5,582 nucleotides of DNA from Deltaproteobacteria bacterium (GTDB taxonomy: Bacteria > Desulfobacterota_B > Binatia > Binatales > Binataceae), in contig JAKAVX010000208.1 of assembly GCA_021827465.1 (NCBI GenBank), positions 1-5,582 on the forward strand. The letters are read 5' to 3'. The notes under the pieces were generated by a model, which worked only from the letters and a program-made list of their open reading frames with translations, ran no database searches and was not told where the DNA came from. Positions 1 through 5,582 of this stretch are shown here, piece by piece (the first letter of the stretch is position 1; every line of letters begins with the position of its first letter). A program made the position numbers and the translations under genes.

Positions 1-1
1 C

Positions 2-805
2 AGGCCGTGGACCTCGACCGGACTGCCGCGCAATCTTGTGAGCAAGAAGCCGTATCGCGGCGTGAACGTGTTTTTGCTTTCCGCGTCAAAGTACATTTCG
101 CCATTCTGGTTGACGATGCGCCAGGCGAACGAGCTTGGCGGACACATCCGCAAGGGCGAGGAATCTACCGCCGTGGTATTTTGGAAGATCGAAGACACCA
201 AGCGCGGCGCGGAAGACCTCGACGCCAACGAGACAGAGAAGAAGACGCGCCGTCGATTCCTACTCAGATTTTATCGGGTTTGGAACCTCGAACAATGCGA
301 ACTGCCGCAAGCGGTCCTCGACAAGCTTCCGAAGATGGCGACACATCAGCACGATCCGATCGAGGCTATCGAAAAGATCATCGCCGGAATGCCTAACCCG
401 CCCGAGATAGTACGCGGAGGCTCGAAAGCGTATTACTCGCCACTCACCGATCGCATTACGCTTCCGCCGCGCGAGCTATTCATCAGCGCCGAGGAAGAAG
501 CCGCCACTGAGACCCACGAACTCATTCATAGTGCAGGAAGCGAGAAGCGCCTTGCGCGAGAAGGGATTTGCGAAGCCACGCCGTTCGGTTCGCCAGTCTA
601 TTCCAAAGAAGAATTGGTCGCCGAGATGGGAGCGGCTTTCCTTTGCGCCGAAGCCGGAATCTCTAACGCGGTCCTAGAGAACCAGGCCGCGTACGTCGCG
701 GGATGGCTAAAAAAGCTCCGAGACGATCGCAAGCTTCTGATTCATGCAGCCGCCCAGGCGCAAAAGGCCGCCGATTTCATTCTCAATCGAAGCTGCGGCG
801 AATAG
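2..805 (+). CDS. ArdC-like antirestriction protein with zincin-like metallopeptidase domain (5' truncated by window edge)
   Basis: The frame is open from base 2, so the gene starts left of the window. The GTG at 38 is not taken as the start, because the residues before it (..GLPRNLVSKKPYRGVNV) continue the typical ArdC pattern 'P.N..s.k.YRGvNv.lL'. ArdC proteins pair an N-terminal ssDNA-binding domain (DUF1738 type) with a C-terminal zincin-like peptidase domain. They protect transferred DNA from restriction. Here the end of the N-terminal domain is visible (WLTMRQANELGG.IRKGE, then VVFWK). The C-terminal domain follows, with the zinc-binding HELIH at 515-529, the second conserved helix EELVAEMGAAFLCAEAGI around 608-661, and the usual tail AAYVAGWLKKLRDD...AA.AQKAADFIL. 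All catalytic landmarks are present, so the visible part looks intact. A strong terminator follows directly. ArdC genes are common on plasmids and integrated elements, which suggests a mobile origin. Family assignment is confident; the role in this cell is inferred. Confidence 0.9.
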   Translation, partial: RPWTSTGLPRNLVSKKPYRGVNVFLLSASKYISPFWLTMRQANELGGHIRKGEESTAVVFWKIEDTKRGAEDLDANETEKKTRRRFLLRFYRVWNLEQCELPQAVLDKLPKMATHQHDPIEAIEKIIAGMPNPPEIVRGGSKAYYSPLTDRITLPPRELFISAEEEAATETHELIHSAGSEKRLAREGICEATPFGSPVYSKEELVAEMGAAFLCAEAGISNAVLENQAAYVAGWLKKLRDDRKLLIHAAAQAQKAADFILNRSCGE

Positions 806-810
806 GCGCG

Positions 811-846
811 CGCGGCGCCCGAGCTTTCGCTCGGGCGCCGCGTTTT
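811..846 (+). terminator. Rho-independent terminator of the ArdC-like gene
   Basis: A perfect 14-bp stem (811-824 pairs with 829-842) closes a TTTC loop and is followed by TTTT at 843-846. The core CGCCCGAGC-TTTC-GCTCGGGCG is very G+C-rich. It starts six bases after the ArdC stop codon, so it belongs to that gene. Read on the minus strand, the hairpin is not followed by a T-run (CGCGCC follows), so it should work poorly as a terminator for transcripts coming from the right, although the opposing gene ends at 870. Confidence 0.9.
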
Positions 847-869
847 CAACTCATTGAATCCTCTTGGTA

Positions 870-1136
870 CTACCGCCCAAGATGCTTGCGATCGAACGGC
901 TGCAGCCAGACATCCAACTGAACGCCAATGCGCCCGGCACGACGGAGACGAAGACGCATGGAGATGCCGCAGTGCTGAGGCTTATCTGCAATACGGGTGT
1001 TTCGCCAGAACGATTGGGTGCGGATAATTAGTAGGCCCTGAGCCACGGCTTCGTAAAGTGAATCAGCCGTTACTTCAACGCTGTGCTCGTATCCCCGAAG
1101 ATCAATGCAGGACACGGTGCAAGTGCGAAGGCCCAC
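870..1136 (-). CDS. Small hypothetical protein, 88 residues
   Basis: GTG start at 1136 and TAG stop at 870-872. The first 35 or so residues (RTCTVSCIDLRGYEHSVEV, then TADSLYEAVAQGLLI) match the remembered pattern of a short uncharacterised family frequent in Acidobacteriota: an R.C.V...D..G..H.VEV strand pair, then an E.LYEA..L.L helix. In that family the second half has another basic or hydrophobic strand and ends near a W-L pair. Here a possible counterpart is MRLRLRR...QLDVWLQ, but the middle (RNTRIADKPQHCG) does not fit, so the protein may be divergent or partly degraded. No catalytic motif, signal peptide or membrane segment is seen. No good Shine-Dalgarno sequence precedes the GTG. The gene converges with ArdC and diverges from the 609-residue gene, sharing an upstream region with it. 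Function is unknown. Confidence 0.55.
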   Translation of the reverse strand: MGLRTCTVSCIDLRGYEHSVEVTADSLYEAVAQGLLIIRTQSFWRNTRIADKPQHCGISMRLRLRRAGRIGVQLDVWLQPFDRKHLGR

Positions 1137-1171
1137 GGACCAGAGCCTAGCAACTTCGCTTTTTATTCGCT

Positions 1172-1192
1172 ATCATAGAGGCGTGCTATGAT
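1172..1192. promoter_or_regulatory. Inverted repeat with opposed TATGAT boxes in a divergent intergenic region
   Basis: ATCATAG (1172-1178) and CTATGAT (1186-1192) form a perfect 7-bp inverted repeat with a 7-bp spacer. Each arm holds a -10-like TATGAT: plus strand 1187-1192, 29 bases before the start of the 609-residue gene; minus strand 1177-1172, about 36 bases before the GTG of the small gene. No convincing -35 hexamer is visible at 16-18 bp on either side. It could be a bidirectional promoter or an operator for a dimeric repressor. As an RNA hairpin it would be short and weak. No regulator can be assigned. Confidence 0.4.
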
Positions 1193-1209
1193 TCGGGCGT
1201 GTGGCGATT

Positions 1210-1217
1210 AGAGGAAG
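1210..1217 (+). promoter_or_regulatory. Ribosome binding site of the DUF4209-type gene
   Basis: The purine run AGAGGAAG precedes two consecutive ATG codons (1221 and 1224). GAGGAA at 1211-1216 leaves only 4 bases before the first ATG but 7 before the second, so initiation at 1224 (one residue shorter) is at least as likely as at 1221. Confidence 0.6.
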
Positions 1218-1220
1218 AGA

Positions 1221-3050
1221 ATGATGGCGGAAACCATCGAATCATTGACCCTATCCGATTTTGAGGCCGCAGGCTGGCGCGAGATCATCGAAGTTGCTTC
1301 AGGAAAGACCTGCCTTAACTACGGGGAGTTGTTCCAACCGAAATTTGTCGAGGCGGAAAAAATAGGGAACGCGGTTCTCGCGCGAGTTTATCGGCTTCTG
1401 ATGGAGGTCAGTTACCTGCGCTTGGAGCCCCACTCTGTTGATCAGCCGTACCAAGCGAGGCTCCCATTGGGAAATGGCCGGAGCGCGACACCCGAAGACT
1501 TTGCGCCATGTGATGTTGCGCTGTTTAACGATCTGGCGCAGTCAGTGAAGGACCCGGAGATGTGCGCCCGGCTCGCCGATCTCTCGTGGATTTTGACTCG
1601 CCAACATGGAGCTGCCGAACTTGCGATCAATTCGTACCTCGAATCGGCGAAGCAGCTAGAGGAGCCCAAGCTACCAGTAGAATGTCTTCATCGGCTTGAG
1701 CGCGCGCTGCGTTTGGCCGCGCAACTCAGAAGCGATGACCTGATCGTGAAGGTCACCGGCCACATTCAGTCGATTTTAGCTACACGCCGTAGCGAGTTCC
1801 CTTTTCGCTTGGCGTGCGGTCTGCTCGATATGCTGTGCGAGTCTCATCGAGGCGATCCCGCCAAGTGCGCGGCGTTTGCCGACGAGTACGCGACCCACGC
1901 CGAATCGCAAAATGATTTCGAGACCGCGCATGACTTCTGGCGGCTCAAGGCGAAGTGGCTCGGTTCGCCGGCGAGCCTAGGTGAAAGGCGACTCGCCCAA
2001 GTCGCAGCGGCGGATACGTACGTCAAGAAGGCGGACCTGCTCATCCGGTCGGGGATGCCGGCGGATCACATGGCCATCGCTGATCTCCTCGAGCGCTCGA
2101 TTCAGGCACATCGTCAGATTCCAAGTCAGAAAGAGCGAGTGGCTGAATTGCACAAGCGGCTGCTCTCCATTCAACCCGGCGCACTCGATCAGTTGAAGAC
2201 GATGGAGTTGGCTCAGGTCAACGTAACGGACATCGTCGAGCGGGCAATTTCCCGCGTGCGCGGGAAGGATCTTCCTCTCGCTCTTCTCGGGATAGCATCA
2301 ATCGTGCAGCGGCCAGAGCCGGAGACGCTACGGAAGCGGGCGATCGAGAACATGAAGTTCGCGCCGCTTACCGCTGGTCTGCCGAGGGTCATCGTAGGGT
2401 CATCTGGCAAGACCGTGGCAAAGACTCCATCGGCATTTTCGTCTGACGAGGTGCAACGCGAAGCGTCAATAAAGCACGCGATGAAATTTGAGCTCGACCT
2501 ATGGAGAAACCTCTCAGCCAATGCAATCGCCGCAGCGCGATCTCAAATTGTGCTGGAACATCCCGCGTCGCAGCGAGATTGGGATCCGCTGATCACGGAC
2601 AATCCATTTATTCCGCCCGGCCGAGAGCGAATTTTCGCGGAAGGCCTGCACGCCGGCCTGATGGGGAATCTTCTGGTGGCCGTGCATCTCCTTGTGCCTC
2701 AGTTTGAGAATTCGATTCGCGAAACACTTACCCGCGCCGGCGCGATCACATCGAAGCTTAACAACGAAGGAATTCAGGAAGAGAAGCACATTCAGGAACT
2801 GCTCTACATGCCGGAATTCGAGCAGTTGTTCGGTCCCGCGATCACCTTCGACTTGAAGGCGCTCCTTGTAGATCACGGCGGACCCAATCTTCGTCACGGC
2901 ACTGCGCACGGACTCAGGTCGGCGGACGAATTCTCGACCGCGGATACTCTCTACTTTTGGTGCCTCGTTCTCGGCTTCTGCATACCGATCATGTTGCAGG
3001 CTCTCATGGCCGAAGCTGCTAAGAAAATGACGAAAGATGCCAAAGGCTGA
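1221..3050 (+). CDS. DUF4209-type protein with HEPN-like R-H-x3-H motif, 609 residues
   Basis: The C-terminal part, about residues 470-600, fits DUF4209: a long helical stretch (GLHAGLMGNLLVAVHLLVPQ), an ITFDLKALLVDHGGPNLR segment, then the family's key motif. That motif is described as RNxxxH; here it reads R558-H559-GTA-H563 in NLRHGTAHG. R, a polar residue, then H four to six positions after the R is also the active-site signature of HEPN ribonucleases, so RNase activity is a reasonable inference but not shown. Residues 1-460 look almost entirely helical, with many charged and Ala/Leu-rich segments. This agrees with the helical N-terminal domain commonly found before DUF4209, possibly DUF7380. 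The hydrophobic stretch near 582-596 (YFWCLVLGFCIPIML) is more likely a buried helix of the domain than a membrane anchor. There is no signal peptide, so it is probably cytoplasmic. It stands alone in its transcription unit and converges with the AbiE operon. No adjacent antitoxin candidate on the same strand is seen. Biological role is unknown. Confidence 0.85.
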   Translation: MMAETIESLTLSDFEAAGWREIIEVASGKTCLNYGELFQPKFVEAEKIGNAVLARVYRLLMEVSYLRLEPHSVDQPYQARLPLGNGRSATPEDFAPCDVALFNDLAQSVKDPEMCARLADLSWILTRQHGAAELAINSYLESAKQLEEPKLPVECLHRLERALRLAAQLRSDDLIVKVTGHIQSILATRRSEFPFRLACGLLDMLCESHRGDPAKCAAFADEYATHAESQNDFETAHDFWRLKAKWLGSPASLGERRLAQVAAADTYVKKADLLIRSGMPADHMAIADLLERSIQAHRQIPSQKERVAELHKRLLSIQPGALDQLKTMELAQVNVTDIVERAISRVRGKDLPLALLGIASIVQRPEPETLRKRAIENMKFAPLTAGLPRVIVGSSGKTVAKTPSAFSSDEVQREASIKHAMKFELDLWRNLSANAIAAARSQIVLEHPASQRDWDPLITDNPFIPPGRERIFAEGLHAGLMGNLLVAVHLLVPQFENSIRETLTRAGAITSKLNNEGIQEEKHIQELLYMPEFEQLFGPAITFDLKALLVDHGGPNLRHGTAHGLRSADEFSTADTLYFWCLVLGFCIPIMLQALMAEAAKKMTKDAKG

Positions 3051-3084
3051 ACAATTTACAGAGCCCCGCGCCGCTTATTGTCCA

Positions 3085-4011
3085 TCACCTGTGCGAGTGA
3101 AAGAGCACATCCTGCAGTCGTGAGACCAATTCCGCTCGTTTCCTCTTGTTCAATCCGCCGAGATTTTTCTCTCGCCACTTGACCGCAGGAAGACTGGCCG
3201 CTTCGGAAAGGCCAAGGAGGGACCAGTCAGGTTCTCCCTTCTCGAACGCAATCAAAAAACGACGATGCTCCTCGGGCATCCGTCCGACAACCAGCTCGAT
3301 CATCTCCTTCTGGGCGTCAAGCAGCTCGCGCAGCAACACCCGCTCGGCCGTCATCCCTTCGAACCCGTGGTCGAAATCTTTGCTGATGTCTCGCCGGGTT
3401 CCTGCCAAGACTTCGAACATCGGCCGGTCGTGACTGACGAGATAGACGATAAAGGCGCGCCGCAACGAATCGTCTATGCCTTCGTTTTGCAGAAGATGGC
3501 GCACATCGAAGAGATCGCGAGGATGCTGGCGGTCGAGAGCCGCCACGATTTTTCCTCCATAGATGTCGGCGAACGAAACGACTCGCGTTTGTGCAAACCC
3601 GAAAGCCTCTTCTACGCTTGAAGAAACGGCGCGGAGTTCGGCCGGGTACACGGAGCCGCGCAGAACCGGCGTCACTTCGATCTTTATCTGCACGCCTTCG
3701 GCGCGCACCAGTAGTTTTGTCGCGATGCCTTCGGGGCGGAGCACTCCGATCGTCGTCCGTGACCCGCGTATGCTCTTCCTTATCGCTTGCTCGATGCGCC
3801 TCATGGCGGCGTCGATAGCCGCGAGAGATTGTTCGCGCGCTTGAACGGGCAAATATGTCAGATCGATATCGACCGACAGACGCGGCATGTCGTGAATGAA
3901 CAGGTTGATGCCCGTGCCTCCTTTAAGCGCGAAGCAGTCTTCGCGCGCAACTTCGGGCAGGGCTCGTACGACGAGCGCGGCCTGCTTGCGATAGACTTCA
4001 CTGAACGGCAT
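3085..4011 (-). CDS. abiEii: Type IV toxin: AbiEii/AbiGii nucleotidyltransferase, 308 residues
   Basis: This is a DNA polymerase-beta-like nucleotidyltransferase of the AbiEii/AbiGii toxin family. Residues 30-38, KGGTGINLF, form the nucleotide-binding turn. Residues 44-51, RLSVDIDL, carry the metal-binding pair D48 and D50. IKIEVTPV (109-116) supplies a further strand. YGGKIVAAL..QHPRDLFDV (151-170) holds the conserved Lys and Asp of the last two family motifs. All are intact, so an active toxin is predicted. Family members are known to bind GTP (AbiEii) or add pyrimidines to tRNA 3' ends (the related MenT toxins); the substrate here is unknown. The ATG at 4011 is preceded by GGAGA and lies inside the antitoxin's 3' end (14-nt overlap, different frame). 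This is the usual antitoxin-first order with coupled translation. Length is typical of the family. The gene converges with the DUF4209-type gene, leaving a 34-base gap with no evident terminator. Confidence 0.93.
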   Translation of the reverse strand: MPFSEVYRKQAALVVRALPEVAREDCFALKGGTGINLFIHDMPRLSVDIDLTYLPVQAREQSLAAIDAAMRRIEQAIRKSIRGSRTTIGVLRPEGIATKLLVRAEGVQIKIEVTPVLRGSVYPAELRAVSSSVEEAFGFAQTRVVSFADIYGGKIVAALDRQHPRDLFDVRHLLQNEGIDDSLRRAFIVYLVSHDRPMFEVLAGTRRDISKDFDHGFEGMTAERVLLRELLDAQKEMIELVVGRMPEEHRRFLIAFEKGEPDWSLLGLSEAASLPAVKWREKNLGGLNKRKRAELVSRLQDVLFHSHR

Positions 4012-4837
4012 CTAGGTTCTCCGGCACCGTTATCTGATACGCGCGGTCGAGTTTGCCGCCTTTCACAAGCATGCGCTTGCCCTTGCCGAGGTCAACAGCG
4101 GCCCGATCGATCCGTTTCAACCACGCGTGCTGATGACGGTCGGCAAAAAAGAAGAAAAGCCTTTTCACCTTGATGCTTCGACAGCGAGTCAGCAGCTTTT
4201 GGAGCCGCTGCGGACCCAGATTCGAGAGCCCCTCCATCAATTTGTCCGCTTGTTCAAAACTTTCTCGCCCGGGCAACTCATCGAGCAACTCAAGGATCGC
4301 CCGCTCGGGCGCCGACAGAACGAGGCCCCAATCCCACTCCCCCCAAGGCTGGACGAGAAAGCCTGCGTCCGCTCCCCGGCTCGGTTGCGCCTTGACGCCC
4401 TTGATCAAGTTCATGAACGACCTTTGATCCGCTTCGGCCGGGAAGAGTTTCCGGCTGTTGCGATAGATGAAATGGACCTTCGCCGGCAGCCTCGCGAGCC
4501 AATTTGGCGACGGTTCCGGTCCGTAGAGGTAGACCTCCTTCATCGACTGCCGGAGGTAGTGCCCATACCCCTGTATTTCGAGCGCGGTCCGTCCGCCAAC
4601 CACGAGAGGTTCTTTCAGAATCGTCTGAAGCGAGATCGCGACTTGCTGCCAGCTTAACGAGCCACGGGGCCGCTGATAGACGCCGCGCGTCGGCTGTCGC
4701 AGCCAGCCGCCCCGCACGTAATGGCTGAGGAGCTGACGCGAATAACCGTGCCGTCTCAGCCAGGATGAAGTGACGACCAGGCCCTCGGGGAGCAGCTTTT
4801 CGAGTAGGTTTAAGTGCTGCGTTTGTTGTCCAGCCAT
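3998..4837 (-). CDS. abiEi: Type IV antitoxin AbiEi (AbiEi_3-type winged-helix autorepressor), 279 residues
   Basis: Residues about 8-55 form the N-terminal helix-turn-helix domain of AbiEi antitoxins: LLEKLLPEGLVVTSSWLRRH, GYSRQLLSHYVRGGWL, then RGVYQR. Residues 81-95, GGRTALEIQGYGHYL, are the hallmark of the AbiEi_3 subfamily. The C-terminal part also follows the family, with VKRLFFFFADRHQHAWL, then DLGKGKRMLV and YQITVPENL at the end. The protein represses its own operon and prevents the toxin's activity without forming a stable complex (known for AbiE type IV systems). I prefer the ATG at 4837 because family homology starts just after it. The frame stays open to a TTG at 4900, which would add 21 residues with no family similarity. 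It overlaps abiEii by 14 nt. No frameshift or missing motif is seen, so the system looks complete. Confidence 0.92.
   Translation of the reverse strand: MAGQQTQHLNLLEKLLPEGLVVTSSWLRRHGYSRQLLSHYVRGGWLRQPTRGVYQRPRGSLSWQQVAISLQTILKEPLVVGGRTALEIQGYGHYLRQSMKEVYLYGPEPSPNWLARLPAKVHFIYRNSRKLFPAEADQRSFMNLIKGVKAQPSRGADAGFLVQPWGEWDWGLVLSAPERAILELLDELPGRESFEQADKLMEGLSNLGPQRLQKLLTRCRSIKVKRLFFFFADRHQHAWLKRIDRAAVDLGKGKRMLVKGGKLDRAYQITVPENLDAVQ
4018..4022 (-). promoter_or_regulatory. Ribosome binding site of abiEii
   Basis: On the minus strand GGAGA lies 6 bases before the ATG at 4011, inside the last codons of the antitoxin gene. It supports this ATG as the toxin start and allows translation coupled to the antitoxin. 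Confidence 0.6.
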
Positions 4838-4844
4838 GTTTGAT

Positions 4845-4873
4845 ATAATAGCACAAGGTCGAACCAACCGTCT
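4845..4873 (-). promoter_or_regulatory. Candidate promoter of the abiE operon (leaderless type)
   Basis: On the minus strand TATTAT (4850-4845) lies 7 bases before the ATG at 4837, which would put the transcription start at or next to the start codon. This fits the absence of a Shine-Dalgarno sequence there. A -35 hexamer at 17 bp would be AGACGG (4873-4868), a poor match, so an activator or another promoter further upstream is possible. Confidence 0.4.
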
Positions 4874-4882
4874 AGTTTGAAA

Positions 4883-4912
4883 ATTAGTCATATTATCCAA
4901 TCAGATTAGACA
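4883..4912. repeat. 8-bp imperfect direct repeat upstream of abiEi, possible operator
   Basis: ATTAGTCA (4883-4890) and ATTAGACA (4905-4912) differ at one base and start 22 bp apart, about two helical turns. They lie in an AT-rich segment just upstream of the proposed abiE promoter. AbiEi autorepressors bind repeated sites in their own promoter, usually described as inverted repeats, so this is a weak candidate for the site. The rest of the gap between the antitoxin and the GAF pseudogene (about 4913-5007) shows nothing recognisable. Confidence 0.3.
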
Positions 4913-5007
4913 AATATGATATCTCTCAAACCAGCATCGAAGCGGCACCGTTCTATGAAAACAGCCCAGCATCCAGTGGCCGCAGAACAGCAAAAGATTC
5001 ATCACCG

Positions 5008-5352
5008 TCACAAGGCGCGCGCGGACCGGGCACATCCCTCCAAGATCAGCCCATCACGGGCTGAGAACGCATTGATCCGATCGCTTTCCACGTCGACTGT
5101 CCCCACGACCGCTGGGAGACCGCTTCGATTACTGGAACAATGATCTCCGAAAGCGTCCTGCCAAAGGCTGTGAGATATCGCGGGGCACTTCACGTCGCCG
5201 ACGACAATCGTAGAGCCTTGGGCGATCGCACTGCCCGTAAGCCCTTGCGTGATGGGAAAGACAGGGTGGCCGGACGGTCCCGAACCGCTCCAGGCGATGA
5301 CGGAAACGAGTTGAGGGCCGACGGCCTGTTGGAAATCACGATTCGCATAACC
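5008..5352 (-). pseudogene. Decayed GAF-domain protein gene with two frameshifts
   Basis: On the minus strand three consecutive segments together spell one GAF domain of the small free-standing type related to free-methionine-sulfoxide reductases. Segment 1 (5352-5188): NRDFQQAVGPQLVSVIAWSG, then HPVFPITQGLTGSAI and STIVVGDVK. Segment 2, in another frame (5186-5110): PRYLTAFGRTLSEIIVPVIE, then AVSQ. Segment 3, back in the first frame (5109-5008): VVGTVDVESDRINAF, then SARDGLILEGCA. This matches the usual order GLTG.AI...TV.VGDV..DPRYL.A...T.SEIIVPV...RVVGTIDVES. A loss of two bases near 5187 and one base near 5110 explains both shifts and removes exactly one codon. The normal N-terminus is missing: a TGA at 5355-5353 lies immediately upstream. 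The end (ARSARAL-stop) is also unlike the usual A.L.PLW. No function is expected from this copy. Confidence 0.85.
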
Positions 5353-5496
5353 TCAACGCGGCTCCTTGGCCTGCCACTTACGCGCGTGGCGCAGTCCGCC
5401 GAACGCTCCGAAATCGAAGCGGGAGAACGGATTCAGTGACGCTCGCAACCGGGCAAGCGCTCGCTGGTCCTTACCTAGCCCTAATCCGAAAATAAA

Positions 5497-5582
5497 TCAG
5501 GCGGCGAGGCGGTGGGCGATTCGGTCATAGAGGATCTCGGTTGCCGGGTTGGAGGAGAAGCGCAGGACCTTGCGGCCCGAGA
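5497..5582 (-). CDS. 3' end of an unrecognised gene (27 codons, partial)
   Basis: The minus-strand frame entering from the right edge is open for 27 codons and ends at TGA (5499-5497). The tail reads SGRKVLRFSSNPATEILYDR, then IAHRLAA. Codon use is G+C-rich at third positions and the peptide has a helix-like amphipathic end, as in a real protein C-terminus. I do not recognise the family; a transposase is one possibility, with no direct support. No hairpin terminator follows. Bases 5353-5496, between it and the GAF remnant, are open in the same frame (RALARLRASLNPFSRFDFG within it) but show no family I know. Confidence 0.4.
   Translation of the reverse strand, partial: SGRKVLRFSSNPATEILYDRIAHRLAA

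Noticed and set aside
38..40. GTG at 38 as the start of the ArdC-like gene
   Set aside because: The frame is open to the left edge and the residues before the GTG already match the family, so the gene is only cut by the window.
2514..2909. 131-residue minus-strand reading frame inside the DUF4209-type gene
   Set aside because: It is antisense to the conserved C-terminal domain and has no recognisable motif.
3045..3065. Possible hairpin between the convergent DUF4209-type and abiEii genes (GGCT...AGCC)
   Set aside because: The stem has only 4 bp with a 13-base loop and no T-run, too weak for a terminator.
4127..4657. 176-residue plus-strand reading frame
   Set aside because: It lies opposite the abiEi gene, which has strong family motifs. 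The plus-strand protein is rich in Arg and Pro with no recognisable domain, as expected for an antisense shadow.
4290..4856. 188-residue minus-strand reading frame overlapping abiEi in another frame
   Set aside because: It is a shifted reading of abiEi; the peptide is Ala/Arg/Gly-rich and has no family pattern.
4838..4900. Longer antitoxin starting at TTG 4900
   Set aside because: The extra 21 residues have no similarity to the family, and the ATG at 4837 has a well-placed -10 box.
4916..5143. 75-residue plus-strand reading frame with a basic, His-rich start
   Set aside because: Its second half is antisense to the GAF remnant. The first half has no ribosome binding site or recognisable motif.
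5140..5439. 99-residue plus-strand reading frame
   Set aside because: The opposite strand holds the conserved GAF blocks; this frame is their antisense shadow.
1..5582. CRISPR array, tRNA, rRNA or insertion-sequence ends
   Set aside because: No regularly spaced repeats, cloverleaf pattern, rRNA-like segment or paired terminal inverted repeats with target duplications were seen by eye.

Overview
The window is G+C-rich bacterial DNA. It looks like an accessory stretch or defence island, not a housekeeping locus. No rRNA, tRNA or universally conserved gene gives a firm taxon. Two features resemble proteins I associate with Acidobacteriota: a short family with N-terminal pattern RTC.V...DLRG.EHSVEVTA.SLYEA, and a small free-standing GAF protein. 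That assignment is an inference; a soil proteobacterium cannot be excluded.

Layout from left to right. (1) 2-805 (+) is the 3' part of an ArdC-type antirestriction gene with a zincin-like HELIH protease motif. It runs off the left edge and is closed by a perfect 14-bp terminator hairpin at 811-846. (2) 870-1136 (-) is a small, weakly recognisable hypothetical gene. (3) 1137-1220 is a divergent intergenic region whose best feature is a perfect 7+7 inverted repeat, with a TATGAT hexamer pointing each way. (4) 1221-3050 (+) is a 609-residue, probably all-helical protein. Its C-terminus fits DUF4209 and carries an R-H-x3-H motif of the kind seen in HEPN RNases. (5) 4837-3085 (-) is a two-gene type IV toxin-antitoxin operon: AbiEi antitoxin (winged helix, AbiEi_3 type) followed by AbiEii nucleotidyltransferase toxin with a 14-nt overlap. 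Its upstream region is AT-rich, with a TATTAT box placed for a leaderless transcript and an 8-bp direct repeat 22 bp apart. (6) 5352-5008 (-) is a decayed GAF-domain gene. Its reading frame can be restored by two small deletions that together remove exactly one codon. (7) 5582-5497 (-) is the last 27 codons of an unrecognised gene that enters from the right edge.

As a system, AbiE is the only unit whose components clearly work together: antitoxin neutralises and represses, toxin modifies RNA or nucleotides. ArdC would help incoming DNA escape restriction. The DUF4209/HEPN-like protein is a plausible RNase effector. A GAF pseudogene and a cut-off gene beside these genes fit a region with turnover by horizontal transfer. 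No transposase, integrase, CRISPR array or attachment site could be shown inside the window.
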